Assembly: GCF_000010165.1 (NCBI RefSeq)
Contig: NC_012491.1
Coordinates: 419,501 to 483,500 of the forward strand
Origin: Brevibacillus brevis NBRC 100599
Lineage (GTDB): Bacteria > Bacillota > Bacilli > Brevibacillales > Brevibacillaceae
Reading direction: 5' to 3'
Length of the DNA: 64,000 bases
In this document: piece after piece, positions 1 to 8,094 of the stretch
How the letters are laid out: the number at the start of each line of letters is the position of its first letter
How positions within the stretch are numbered: position 1 is the stretch's first letter
Program-made: the position numbers and the translations under genes
The notes under the pieces: model-generated
The model's input: the letters and a program-made list of their open reading frames with translations, nothing else
Database searches by the model: none
Told to the model about the DNA's origin: nothing

Positions 1-336
1 ACGGGCCAGCAGTTCCGCAGGGCTAAACGGCTTGGAGACGTAATCGTCCGCCCCGAATTCGAGACCCATGACTTTGTCCAGCTCCTGGCTTTTCGCCGTC
101 AACATAATGATCCCGAGACGCGGATATTTTTTTCGTAGCTGCCCACATACTTCGAAGCCATCAATGCCGGGGAGCATGACGTCGAGAATTGCGATGACGA
201 TGTCCGTTTGTTGATCTGCGAGATCAAGTGCTTCTTCTCCGGTGCCAGCCTCGATCACCTCATAGCCCTCGCGTTTGAGATTGATGCGCACAAAATCCCG
301 GATGGATTTCTCGTCTTCCAGTAATAGAACCTTCAT
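1..336 (-). CDS. Response regulator, receiver domain (partial)
   Basis: This is the N-terminal part of a two-component response regulator; its C-terminal output domain lies beyond the left edge. The 112 visible residues form a complete CheY-like receiver domain. The acidic pair is E7/D8, the phospho-acceptor is D52 in LDVMLPG, the conserved Thr is T80 in MLTAK, and the conserved Lys is K102 in the SKPFSP loop. The protein starts MKVLLLEDE, with an AAGGAGATTTG ribosome site just upstream. The [17 protein letters not shown] ending is typical of the OmpR/PhoB class, so a winged-helix DNA-binding domain is expected next; that is inference. The partner kinase is not in the window. Confidence 0.9.
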   Translation of the reverse strand, partial: MKVLLLEDEKSIRDFVRINLKREGYEVIEAGTGEEALDLADQQTDIVIAILDVMLPGIDGFEVCGQLRKKYPRLGIIMLTAKSQELDKVMGLEFGADDYVSKPFSPAELLAR

Positions 337-373
337 TGGGCAAATCTCCTTGATAAGGATTTACTATTTCACT

Positions 374-1738
374 TTATTCCCGGTTCGTCATCGGTTTGTA
401 GAGCTGACGAATCTCCTCCGCGGTAAGCTGCATGGATCGATATTCCGCGAGAGCAGCCTTTCCAAGGGTAGGGGTTGTTTGCGGTAAAATGGCGATCAAA
501 ACTTGTTTGCCCTCTTCCTTCAGCAAAATGTAGGGAACTTGCTTTTGCTTCAATCCGCTCTCAAATTTGATCCATTCGTTTTGTGGAATGCTTTGCAGCG
601 TTAGTAATTCCGCCTTATTTTTCCCATTCGCACCGTAATATTGGAATCGGACTAGAAGTGGATTCGTATCATGGTTGATGGAGATGGTGTACTTTTCGCC
701 CCATTTTGCCGGAATCTTGAGGTCAAAGCCCTGTGAGTAATTTTGATAATGATCCTCGATGTGTTTCAAGCCCGTTTTCCCGTCCCATTGGAAGTAGGAG
801 GAGACCCAAGGGATTTCTGCCATGGCTAAATCCTCTGTCCCAGCGGGTTGTATCTTTGTGCCGATCTCGATGATGCCATCACCGTTGATATCTTCACTTT
901 CCAAAGAATACGGCTTGAAGGTCAGGTCCATCTCTCCTTCTATTTTTGCCAAAGGGTTGGACAGTTGTCCATTGTCCCAGAGGAGTAGTTCAGTGGAAGC
1001 AGAGTGAGCACCTAATCCAGCATCAATAAATAGTCCGTTTCGGGTTGGTGATGCTTTTCCGATGATAGCCTGATAGTAGCCATTCACATATCCGTCAAGG
1101 GCTAGCTCCGTCTTTTTGGCGATTGTGCCGTTCGCCGCCCCATACAGCTCGGCTTTGGATGTGAAGTTATTTTTATCGAGAACAACGAGAGCGAGATCCT
1201 CCTGATTATCTCCTGTCAAATCGCCTACGGCCATAATGGTATAGGGCTGCTTCATCAATTCCTGGGTCATATTATTCGCTAGCGAATAAACGGAGAGCTC
1301 CTTGTTCAAATCTTCGCCGCCGCCCATTCCAATCAGCATTTCTGGAATTTTGTCCCCTGTGAGATCTTGAAAGGAGACGTAATCCAATTCACTGCCGACA
1401 CCCGTAAAGGAGGAGAGCTTTTCCCAGTTTCCTTGCTTTTGGGTAAGCACAAGCACACCGATTTCATAATCGGTTTTTTCGGTTTTGTAAAAAGCGACGA
1501 CCTCTGCAACCCCATCTCCGTTTAGGTCCTGTAGGGAGACGGCACTGGCTTCTGCGGGATGAAGAGGAACAGATAATTGTGACCCAGCCGGCAAAAATTG
1601 CATGACGGCCTGATTGATCGATTTTTGATCGCCGTCTGCTGACGGGGCGCGCATCAATTCATTGGGTGTATCTGTGAGTCCGCAACCGCTAACAAGCGAG
1701 GCGCAGAGTGCTGTCGTTACGAGCCAAGCCTTTTTCAT
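374..1738 (-). CDS. Lipoprotein with FG-GAP/VCBS-like repeats
   Basis: A 454-residue exported lipoprotein. The N terminus has a Lys pair, a hydrophobic core and the lipobox LVSGC (Cys 19), so it should be anchored on the outer face of the membrane. At least four Ca-binding-like loops of the form D-x-N/T-G-D-x-x-x-E/D are visible (DLNGDGVAEV, DLTGDKIPEM, DLTGDNQEDL, DINGDGIIEI), as in FG-GAP/VCBS beta-propeller proteins. The substrate or partner is unknown. It lies 37 bases downstream of the response regulator on the same strand and could be co-transcribed or merely adjacent. The next gene, on the opposite strand, encodes another exported protein with such a loop. Confidence 0.75.
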   Translation of the reverse strand: MKKAWLVTTALCASLVSGCGLTDTPNELMRAPSADGDQKSINQAVMQFLPAGSQLSVPLHPAEASAVSLQDLNGDGVAEVVAFYKTEKTDYEIGVLVLTQKQGNWEKLSSFTGVGSELDYVSFQDLTGDKIPEMLIGMGGGEDLNKELSVYSLANNMTQELMKQPYTIMAVGDLTGDNQEDLALVVLDKNNFTSKAELYGAANGTIAKKTELALDGYVNGYYQAIIGKASPTRNGLFIDAGLGAHSASTELLLWDNGQLSNPLAKIEGEMDLTFKPYSLESEDINGDGIIEIGTKIQPAGTEDLAMAEIPWVSSYFQWDGKTGLKHIEDHYQNYSQGFDLKIPAKWGEKYTISINHDTNPLLVRFQYYGANGKNKAELLTLQSIPQNEWIKFESGLKQKQVPYILLKEEGKQVLIAILPQTTPTLGKAALAEYRSMQLTAEEIRQLYKPMTNRE

Positions 1739-1992
1739 TTCAAATGTTCCTTTCTATTGCTGCATCCATTTGACTATATTGTAGCTTGCCCATCCCGCAA
1801 ATTTGTTGCAAAACGGTAAAAAAACCCGTTTTTGAGCTTTTCATGAACGAACGAACATGCTCTAAGCTACCTTATACAGGAAAAAAGTGCGAGAGAACAG
1901 GGAACATTGTACTAGCAACAATTGACCTAGCAAATTCGTTTAAAAATGTAGGATAGGAGTTGGATGTTATCTATACGAAGGAGGAGAATAGG

Positions 1993-2949
1993 ATGAAAGC
2001 ATGGCATAAAACAATGGCGGCAGTTCTTTGCAGCGGCACGGTTCTCATGGCTTCGGGTGTTGGGGCTGACCCAGTTCAAGCGACGGGCACCCAATCACAA
2101 GCATTTGCGCCGGTAGTCTTATTGCAACCAGAGCAAAATATCCCGTTCACCATACAATTTGTCGATGGATTTGTGGCAAAAGTAACGAACACAAAAACAA
2201 AAGCGACGAGTACAGTAGATATATCGGACAATAAGGCTACGTACGTGAAGCAAGGGATTTATCATGCCAATGGAAAGCTGCAAAAGGCAACCAATGGATA
2301 TACAGAAAAGCTGGTGGAGCTGGTGCCCTTCCGGGATGCGAAAGGCAACCTGCGTTACATGGGCAAGCAAATCCTGCATGGACTGAACACAGAGGATCGT
2401 TTAGCAGTGGCGACAAGTGTGTGGAACGTCGTTGACAAACAACCGCAGCTTTTACAGGTAACGGTTCAAAAAGCAGACTGGGACAATATGCCGTCGACAG
2501 ATGTGACGATCAATAGCGGCTTCAGTATGAGCAGCGATAGTACCTTTGTCCTCGACACGAAGTATGCAGACGTGACAGGGGACAACATCAAGGATCACAT
2601 TTTCCTTGTAGGCGATAAGATGGGCGTATCGATGAATCAGACGGCCCATAACCTGCGTGTCGTGGTTCGGGAAGGGAAGGATAATCAGCAGACGTTTATC
2701 TCTGTAGGAAAGCACGACAGTGGTATTCTTCCGAAGCTCGCCATTACAGATGGTAATGCCGATCAGGTGAAAGACATCCTCGTCACAATGCCGACTGCGA
2801 CAGGTCATGTGTATAGTCAGCTTACGTGGAAAGAAAATCGCCCGCAGCCAGTCGTCGACCAGGGGAAATTAAATGATCGTCAGGCGTACCAGCCAGTCAT
2901 TGGGGTTTATGGTGAAGCGGTTGGGATGAATAAGGCAAAAAAACAATAG
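1993..2949 (+). CDS. Secreted protein with an FG-GAP-like loop
   Basis: A 318-residue exported protein. The start MKAWHKTMAAV is chosen over an in-frame ATG 33 bases upstream because AAGGAGGAGAATAGG directly precedes it. The N terminus is a signal peptide with a probable cleavage site near ADPVQA. Because no lipobox Cys is present it is probably released or wall-associated. One D-x-T-G-D-N loop (DVTGDNIKDHIFLVGD) and a later DGNADQVKDILV segment resemble FG-GAP repeats. Many Bacillales carry such secreted proteins with no assigned function. It is divergent from the lipoprotein at 374-1738. Confidence 0.65.
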   Translation: MKAWHKTMAAVLCSGTVLMASGVGADPVQATGTQSQAFAPVVLLQPEQNIPFTIQFVDGFVAKVTNTKTKATSTVDISDNKATYVKQGIYHANGKLQKATNGYTEKLVELVPFRDAKGNLRYMGKQILHGLNTEDRLAVATSVWNVVDKQPQLLQVTVQKADWDNMPSTDVTINSGFSMSSDSTFVLDTKYADVTGDNIKDHIFLVGDKMGVSMNQTAHNLRVVVREGKDNQQTFISVGKHDSGILPKLAITDGNADQVKDILVTMPTATGHVYSQLTWKENRPQPVVDQGKLNDRQAYQPVIGVYGEAVGMNKAKKQ

Positions 2950-3010
2950 GAGAGTAGGCGTGGACGAAATCAGTCAGAGTGAAATCTGGCTGATTTTTCT
3001 TCAGTTTATT

Positions 3011-3091
3011 AAATCGTAATAATTACGTTTTGTGTTGACTCTGGATATTTCGATGCGTTATGATAACCATCAAATCGTAATAATTACGTTT
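3011..3091 (+). promoter_or_regulatory. Two Zur boxes flanking a sigma-A promoter
   Basis: The 20-base sequence AAATCGTAATAATTACGTTT occurs twice, at 3011-3030 and 3072-3091. It contains the TCGTAATNATTACG core of the Bacillus Zur (zinc uptake repressor) operator. Between the copies lies a promoter: TTGACT at 3035-3040, an 18-base spacer, and TATGAT at 3059-3064. Zur with zinc bound at both sites would block transcription of the COG0523 GTPase and rpmG genes downstream. The match is direct; regulation is inferred from the known B. subtilis regulon. Confidence 0.9.
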
Positions 3092-3118
3092 TGAGAAAAC
3101 TGAAAAGGAGAACCTAGC

Positions 3119-4333
3119 ATGAACATGATTGAAAAGAAAATCCCTGTCACAGTCCTGAGCGGGTACTTGGGAGCGGGCAAAACAACGATACTGAACCATG
3201 TCCTGAACAATCGGGATGGGCTACGAGTCGCCGTGATCGTTAACGACTTGAGCGAAGTAAATGTAGACGCTTCTCTTATTATTTCGGGTAGTGGTCTTTC
3301 ACGCGTGGATGAAAAGGTCGTAGAGCTGTCGAATGGCTGCATTTGCTGCACCTTGCGAGAGGATTTGCTGACGGAGGTAGAGCGTCTGGCTTTGGAAGGA
3401 CGGTATGATTACATACTGATTGAATCGACGGGAGTAGGCGAGCCGGTTCCTGTCGCCCAGACTTTCACATACGTAGACGAAGAAAATGGCATCAATTTAT
3501 CGTCCCTATGCCGCTTGGACACGATGGTGACCGTAGTAGATGCGTACCGCTTTTGGCATGACTTTTCGTCCGGCGAAAACCTTTTGGACAGAGGGCAGGC
3601 AGTTGGTGAAGAGGATATTCGTGAGGTAGCGGATCTGTTGATCGACCAGATTGAATTCTGTGATGTGTTGATTCTGAACAAATGTGATCGCGTTGCTCCA
3701 GATGATTTAATCCAGCTGGAAGCGATTCTGCGCAAGCTACAGCCACATGCTCGCTTCATCCGTGCTGTTCGTGGACAGGTGGACCCGCAAGCAATTTTGA
3801 ATACCCATCTGTTCGATTTCGAGACTGCCAGTCAATCAGCGGGATGGCTTGCTGAGCTCCAGAAGGAAGTGCATACACCTGAGACGGACGAGTACGGAAT
3901 TTCCTCCTTCGTGTATCGCAGTCGCAGGCCGTTTCATCCAGCCCGTTTCGAAAAGTGGTTGGAGGATTGGCCAGAGGAGATTGTACGTGCCAAAGGATTT
4001 TTCTGGTTGGCGACACGAAATGACGTGGCGATGACACTCAGTCAGGCGGGGCCATCCATCGAAATCGGAACGGCAGGCTATTGGACAGCGGCGTTATCGG
4101 CAGAAGAGCAACAAGCCATTCTGGTAGAAGAGCCGGATTGGCAGCAAACATGGCATCCCGTACATGGGGATCGAACCACAGAGCTCGTGTTTATCGGAAT
4201 TGATCTGAGCCAGGAGCAAATCGTGAAGCATCTCGATGCATGTCTCCTGACCGATGAGGAATACGAGGCAGACTGGAGTAACTTGCCCGATCCACTCCCA
4301 ACAGCAGATGCTGTTATCGAGACGACCTTGTAA
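3119..4333 (+). CDS. Zinc-regulated COG0523/CobW GTPase (ZagA/YciC type)
   Basis: A 404-residue G3E-family P-loop GTPase, probably a metallochaperone that delivers zinc under starvation. The P loop is [10 protein letters not shown] near residue 15. The family metal-binding motif CxCC is seen as NGCICC near residue 74. The switch region IESTGVGEP and the NKCD base-recognition motif follow. The C-terminal CobW_C domain covers roughly residues 260-380. The ATG has an AAAAGGAG site. The two Zur boxes upstream are the strongest functional clue, since B. subtilis zagA (yciC) is controlled the same way. It is followed 24 bases later by a cysteine-poor L33 gene, probably in one operon. Confidence 0.9.
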   Translation: MNMIEKKIPVTVLSGYLGAGKTTILNHVLNNRDGLRVAVIVNDLSEVNVDASLIISGSGLSRVDEKVVELSNGCICCTLREDLLTEVERLALEGRYDYILIESTGVGEPVPVAQTFTYVDEENGINLSSLCRLDTMVTVVDAYRFWHDFSSGENLLDRGQAVGEEDIREVADLLIDQIEFCDVLILNKCDRVAPDDLIQLEAILRKLQPHARFIRAVRGQVDPQAILNTHLFDFETASQSAGWLAELQKEVHTPETDEYGISSFVYRSRRPFHPARFEKWLEDWPEEIVRAKGFFWLATRNDVAMTLSQAGPSIEIGTAGYWTAALSAEEQQAILVEEPDWQQTWHPVHGDRTTELVFIGIDLSQEQIVKHLDACLLTDEEYEADWSNLPDPLPTADAVIETTL

Positions 4334-4357
4334 ACAAAAAAGAGGAGGCTGACATCC

Positions 4358-4507
4358 ATGCGTGTGAACATTACTCTGCAATGCACCGAAACCGGAGATC
4401 GCAACTATATCACATCCAAAAACAAACGGAATCATCCCGAGCGATTGGAACTGAAAAAGTACTCCCCGCGACTAAAGCGCTATACCCTTCATAGGGAAAC
4501 AAAGTAA
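4358..4507 (+). CDS. rpmG: Ribosomal protein L33, zinc-independent (C-minus) form
   Basis: A 49-residue protein beginning [17 protein letters not shown] and ending YTLHRETK, with the L33 signature [20 protein letters not shown]. Zinc-binding L33 has two CxxC pairs. This copy has one Cys (residue 9), so it cannot form the zinc ribbon. It has an AGAGGAGG ribosome site and lies just after the COG0523 GTPase, behind the same Zur-box promoter. Known biology: under zinc limitation, bacteria replace zinc-binding ribosomal proteins with C-minus paralogues and recycle the metal. Its stop sits one base from the stop of the convergent glycerate kinase gene. Confidence 0.92.
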   Translation: MRVNITLQCTETGDRNYITSKNKRNHPERLELKKYSPRLKRYTLHRETK

Positions 4508-4508
4508 T

Positions 4509-5666
4509 TCAAAAGATACGGTTAACAGAATGCTGGAGCGGGATAGTAGCAATCCGCATAACCTGCTCGGCTGTCTGCTCCAAAAGCGAGGCAGCTTCGA
4601 GCATCGATTGATCCAGCGTCATCGGTTTGTTGGTGATGCTGACAACGGCAGAAACGCCTTTTTCATAAAGGGTGTCGATGCCATTTCCAATGGAGCCAGC
4701 GAGGACGATGACGGGAATGCCGTATCGTTGCGCGACTTGGGCGACTCCACATGGCGTCTTTCCTTGGGCAGTCTGGAAGTCGACTTGGCCCTCGCCTGTG
4801 ATCACAAGATTGGCTTTGTCCATGGCTTCAGCGAGTCCGGTTGTCTCAATCACAATTTCAATACCGGAACGCAGCTGACCATTTAGAAAAGCGAGAAGGG
4901 CACCAGCGACACCACCCGCAGCACCCGTTCCAGGCAGATCGTGAATGGCGATGCCGCGGGTCTTTTCAATCAAGTCAGCGAAATGGCGCAAATAATCATC
5001 CAATTGCAGCACCATTTCGGGTGTAGCTCCTTTTTGCGGGCCAAAAACGTGAGAAGCGCCATTGGGTCCAACAAAAGGATTGGTGACATCACATGCGATG
5101 ACGAAGTGACAGTCAGTCAGCCGCTTATCAACCTGACTGGTATCAATACGGCTCAGTCGTGATAATTCCCCCCCTCCAAAAGAGAGTGGCTGATCGTTTT
5201 GATCGAGAAGCACATATCCGAGGGCTTGGAGCATACCAGCGCCTCCATCATTGGTAGCACTGCCACCCAGTCCCAGAATGAACTTGCGGCAGCCTTGATC
5301 CAGTCCAGCCGTAATCAACTGACCAAAGCCATAGGTCGTCGTGACAAACGGGTCGCGATCTGCGGCAGAAATCAAGTAAAGGCCAGATGCAGCAGCCATT
5401 TCGATCACACAGGTTACACCGTCACCCAAAATACCGAATTCAGCAGAAATGTCCTCTCCAAGCGGGTTTTTTACGGTGGCGGTCAGTATTCTGCCATCTG
5501 TGGCATCGACCAGGCATTGAATAGTACCTTCGCCGCCGTCAGCCATCGGTTTCACGATGAGTTCACTTTGCGGGAGTGCGCGTTGAATCCCTGAGCGAAT
5601 AGCTTCGCCCACCTGTTTGGCAGTCAGGCTGCCTTTAAAGGAATCCGGAGCGATTACAATTTTCAT
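4509..5666 (-). CDS. Glycerate kinase (GlxK/GarK family)
   Basis: A 385-residue class II glycerate kinase, phosphorylating D-glycerate (usually to 2-phosphoglycerate). The start MKIVIAPDSFKGSLTA is chosen because an AGGAGGAACACC site precedes it and it matches the canonical family N terminus; an upstream in-frame extension would overlap the antiporter gene. Family motifs include KPMADGGEGT, the ILGLGGSATNDGGAGML glycine-rich segment and VITGEGQVDFQT near the C terminus. It lies downstream of the antiporter gene on the same strand, but a terminator hairpin separates them, so it probably has its own promoter or depends on read-through. Confidence 0.9.
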   Translation of the reverse strand: MKIVIAPDSFKGSLTAKQVGEAIRSGIQRALPQSELIVKPMADGGEGTIQCLVDATDGRILTATVKNPLGEDISAEFGILGDGVTCVIEMAAASGLYLISAADRDPFVTTTYGFGQLITAGLDQGCRKFILGLGGSATNDGGAGMLQALGYVLLDQNDQPLSFGGGELSRLSRIDTSQVDKRLTDCHFVIACDVTNPFVGPNGASHVFGPQKGATPEMVLQLDDYLRHFADLIEKTRGIAIHDLPGTGAAGGVAGALLAFLNGQLRSGIEIVIETTGLAEAMDKANLVITGEGQVDFQTAQGKTPCGVAQVAQRYGIPVIVLAGSIGNGIDTLYEKGVSAVVSITNKPMTLDQSMLEAASLLEQTAEQVMRIATIPLQHSVNRIF

Positions 5667-5711
5667 GACGGTGTTCCTCCTATCAGGTAGGGTGTTTTTA
5701 CCATAATAAAA

Positions 5712-5748
5712 AAGACTGTCTCCCGCGTCTATGGCGAGAAACAGTCTT
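5712..5748 (-). terminator. Rho-independent terminator after the antiporter gene
   Basis: The arms AAGACTGT (5712-5719) and ACAGTCTT (5741-5748) form a perfect 8-bp stem, extended by CTC/GAG. On the minus strand it is followed by TTTTTTATTATGG. It lies just past the stop of the antiporter gene. Confidence 0.8.
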
Positions 5749-5755
5749 GGTTGTG

Positions 5756-6919
5756 TTAGGCGTTCTTTTTCAATGCCATTTCTTCTGGCTGTGTCGTTTT
5801 CGAGAAGAACCATTTCATCATTGGTGGAGTGACGATAGTGGTTAAGAGTACGACGACAATCAGGACGGCAAACATGTCTTGCGTGAGCAAATTGTTCTCC
5901 AAACCAATGGCGGCGATAATGAGTGCCACTTCTCCACGCGATACCATGGCAGCACCAATGGCCATTGAGTTTTTCCATGGGAAGCCTGTGATTTTTGCAC
6001 CAAAAGCACCACCGATGAGCTTGGAGACAATCGCGATGACGCTCAAGAGCACAATCAATCCGAGATTTTCCAAGATGCCAGAGAACTGTGCCGTTACCCC
6101 GATCGAGGTGAAGAAGACTGGCACGAAAACCGCGTAGCTGATAGTTTCGACCTTGTGCGTTACTTCTGTCTTGTAATTGGTTAAGCTGATGGCTACACCG
6201 GCGATGTAGGAACCGATGATGGCGGCAACCCCTGTGTATTCAGCAAAATAAGCGAACAGGAAACAGATAATGAGTGCTGCGGAAATGACCGATTCTGTAA
6301 CCTGCAACGGAGCAAATTTTTTCAAAACCCAAGGGACAACCTTCCAGGAAAGAGCGATGACGATGGCAAAAAACGCGACCTTTTTCAATACCACCATGCC
6401 GAGATTTACGTCCCCGCCAGCAAAGCTCATCAAGAAAGCGAGCGCGAGGATGACCAAAACGTCATCAATGACAGCAGCTCCCATGATCGTTGCGCCTTCT
6501 CTTGATTTTAGCTTGCCCAATTCCTTCAACGTTTGTACGGAAATACTCACACTGGTAGCAGAGAGCAGCAGGCCCAGGAAGATCGCTTCAATATTGGAGA
6601 GACCAATCGCAATCCCGGCACCATAACCGAGTGCAAGTGGCATGACAATTCCTGCGATCCCTACGCTGGTTGAAGACTTGGCAGTGCGTTTGAACTCATC
6701 AATATCGGTCTCCAAGCCTGCGATAAACATGAGAAGGATAACCCCGATTTGACTAATTTCCTTGAGGATTTCTGTGTCTGTGACTAGCCCGAGAACGGTA
6801 GGACCTAGAACGATACCGATGAGCAGTTTCCCCAAAACGGATGGCTGTCCCAGCCGTACGCTGATATCACCAGCGATTTTGGAGGCAATCAAAATGACAG
6901 CCAGCTGAAAAATAAGCAT
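5756..6919 (-). CDS. Cation:proton antiporter (CPA2, NapA/Kef-like)
   Basis: A 387-residue integral membrane protein with about 12 hydrophobic segments and no C-terminal TrkA-N domain, typical of the short CPA2 antiporters exchanging Na+ or K+ for H+. Recognisable blocks are GQPSVLGKLLIGIVLGP near residue 24, the LLMFIAGLETD motif, and AAVIDDVLVI near residue 150, which carries the paired acidic residues associated with ion transport in this family. The ion cannot be read from sequence. The gene has its own promoter and a ~130-nt leader with a long hairpin, suggesting regulation by attenuation. The start is preceded by AAAAGGGGG. Confidence 0.88.
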   Translation of the reverse strand: MLIFQLAVILIASKIAGDISVRLGQPSVLGKLLIGIVLGPTVLGLVTDTEILKEISQIGVILLMFIAGLETDIDEFKRTAKSSTSVGIAGIVMPLALGYGAGIAIGLSNIEAIFLGLLLSATSVSISVQTLKELGKLKSREGATIMGAAVIDDVLVILALAFLMSFAGGDVNLGMVVLKKVAFFAIVIALSWKVVPWVLKKFAPLQVTESVISAALIICFLFAYFAEYTGVAAIIGSYIAGVAISLTNYKTEVTHKVETISYAVFVPVFFTSIGVTAQFSGILENLGLIVLLSVIAIVSKLIGGAFGAKITGFPWKNSMAIGAAMVSRGEVALIIAAIGLENNLLTQDMFAVLIVVVLLTTIVTPPMMKWFFSKTTQPEEMALKKNA

Positions 6920-6943
6920 GTGGTTTCCCCCTTTTTACAAAAT

Positions 6944-7018
6944 AAAAAAGAGCCCGCAATCACAGCTTTCTTTTTGTCGGCTAAAAAAAGACAAAAAGAA
7001 CCCTATGATGACAGGCTC
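6944..7018 (-). promoter_or_regulatory. Long leader hairpin/attenuator upstream of the antiporter
   Basis: Between the promoter at 7059-7087 and the antiporter start lies a 69-base hairpin (6950-7018). It has three stacked paired blocks: GAGCC/GGCTC at the base, a 7-bp ATCATAG/CTGTGAT block, and an 11-bp TTCTTTTTGTC/GACAAAAAGAA apical stem. Its 3' side is directly followed by TTTTTTATTTTG. This has the form of an intrinsic terminator inside a 5' leader. No known riboswitch aptamer was recognised, so attenuation is inferred from position only. Confidence 0.6.
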
Positions 7019-7058
7019 CTCCAGTTGCGAATCAAATATTCACTTATCGTACACAAAT

Positions 7059-7087
7059 ATTATAACAAAGCCAGCAGAAAAAGTAAA
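7059..7087 (-). promoter_or_regulatory. Sigma-A promoter for the antiporter
   Basis: On the minus strand, TTTACT (7082-7087) and TATAAT (7059-7064) are separated by 17 bases. Transcription would begin near 7052, giving a leader of about 130 nt that includes the hairpin at 6950-7018. Confidence 0.75.
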
Positions 7088-7149
7088 CACTTGGTGACAA
7101 ATGCTCCTCAGCGTGTGAAGATAGAGCAAAAACTGGAGGAGGAACAGAC

Positions 7150-7494
7150 ATGGCGAAAATCAGCAAAGAGAATGCAGAGCATTATCATTGGGGAGATCAA
7201 TGTGATGGCTGGCATCTGGTCAAAGGCCAAGAGCTCAGCGTCATTCATGAGCGGATGCCAGGAAATACAGCAGAAGTTCGCCATTATCACGAGAGGTCGC
7301 GACAGTTTTTCTTCGTGCTGTCAGGACAGGCTATGCTCGAAGTGGATGGCGTTCGTAATGTGATCAACAGGCAGGAAGGGGTAGAAGTGCCTCCGGGAGT
7401 CAAACACCAGATGAAAAACGAGGGAGCAGAGGATGTGGAATTTCTTGTGATCTCGCAGCCGACAACAAGAGGAGACCGCATCCAGGAAAATTAA
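7150..7494 (+). CDS. Small cupin-domain protein
   Basis: A 114-residue single-domain cupin. Cupin motif 1 is seen as RHYHERSRQFFFVLSGQA, with His residues positioned to bind a metal. Motif 2 is EVPPGVKHQMKN, contributing another His. The role is unknown; such proteins may be sugar-binding, dioxygenase-like or regulatory. A CTGGAGGAGG ribosome site precedes the ATG. It is divergent from the antiporter gene and followed by a strong hairpin terminator. Confidence 0.8.
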   Translation: MAKISKENAEHYHWGDQCDGWHLVKGQELSVIHERMPGNTAEVRHYHERSRQFFFVLSGQAMLEVDGVRNVINRQEGVEVPPGVKHQMKNEGAEDVEFLVISQPTTRGDRIQEN

Positions 7495-7497
7495 AGA

Positions 7498-7529
7498 AAG
7501 CCTGACCGTCAAAGGATGCGGTCAGGCTT
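7498..7529. terminator. Bidirectional terminator
   Basis: The arms AAGCCTGACCG (7498-7508) and CGGTCAGGCTT (7519-7529) form a perfect 11-bp stem. It is followed by a short T run on the plus strand and by TTCTTTAATTTT on the minus strand. It sits between the convergent cupin and small-protein genes. Confidence 0.85.
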
Positions 7530-7544
7530 TTGTATGTGTCATGC

Positions 7545-7679
7545 TTATTTGAAATTGGTAAAATCGGATACTTGCGCGAAGAAATCTGCCAATGCATGTA
7601 TTCCTTCGAATGTTTGGTAAGCAAAAATAGGCAGACCCACAATAAACAACAAAGCTTCTCCGATATATTTGGCGATCAT
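7545..7679 (-). CDS. Small hydrophobic hypothetical protein (44 aa)
   Basis: A 44-residue open frame beginning MIAKYIGEALLFIVGL and ending VSDFTNFK. It has one probable membrane-spanning segment (about residues 4-22) and an amphipathic tail. It is supported by a good AAAAGGAGG ribosome site and by its position 26 bases after another small gene on the same strand, ahead of a terminator. No family is recognised. A single-pass regulator, holin-like or toxin-like peptide are all possible; nothing decides among them. Confidence 0.6.
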   Translation of the reverse strand: MIAKYIGEALLFIVGLPIFAYQTFEGIHALADFFAQVSDFTNFK

Positions 7680-7705
7680 ATGATCAACCTCCTTTTGGAT
7701 GTTCG

Positions 7706-7996
7706 TTACGCTACGCGATCCAAAACAAAGGAACCATATGTATCCATTTCGCTGTCTGTATGCTGCATGCGCCTGAATAAGCGAAGGCGCTGCGGTTGCC
7801 TTGCCGCCATTGGATAAGTCTCAACCAACAATGTGTTAATAGGAGGTCGGTACATATCCGTGACGTTCTGAGGTAGAGCCCGGTTTTGCAGGCAACACTG
7901 TCTGAGACAAAAAGCAGAAGTGAAGCATCCTACAAAAATCGCGACCAAGGCGAAGAAATCTTCCAGCGAAAACAGCAATAACAGCATATCTTCCAT
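7706..7996 (-). CDS. Hypothetical 96-aa protein with N-terminal hydrophobic segment
   Basis: It has a 96-residue frame starting MEDMLLLLFSLEDFF, with a strong AAAGGAGGAGAATC ribosome site. One hydrophobic helix covers about residues 3-30. A Cys-rich patch follows (CLRQCCLQN), then a basic arginine-rich tail. No domain is recognised. It forms a likely two-gene unit with the 44-aa hydrophobic protein downstream. The frame is short, so a shorter true protein or non-coding origin cannot be excluded. Confidence 0.5.
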   Translation of the reverse strand: MEDMLLLLFSLEDFFALVAIFVGCFTSAFCLRQCCLQNRALPQNVTDMYRPPINTLLVETYPMAARQPQRLRLFRRMQHTDSEMDTYGSFVLDRVA

Positions 7997-8094
7997 GGCG
8001 ATTCTCCTCCTTTCGTATTCCTCATTCTACTCTTGTTCACAAAATCGTGCAATCTTAAAAATTTATGAGAGCGAATACATTGACAAACTACCAA

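Noticed and set aside
5667-5978. A 104-residue N-terminal extension of glycerate kinase
   Set aside because: It would overlap the antiporter gene and its terminator and lacks family similarity; the MKIVIAPDSFKGS start has a good ribosome site.
6944-7018. A c-di-AMP (ydaO) or Mn2+ (yybP) riboswitch in the antiporter leader
   Set aside because: The conserved core sequences of these classes were not found; only a long simple hairpin is visible.
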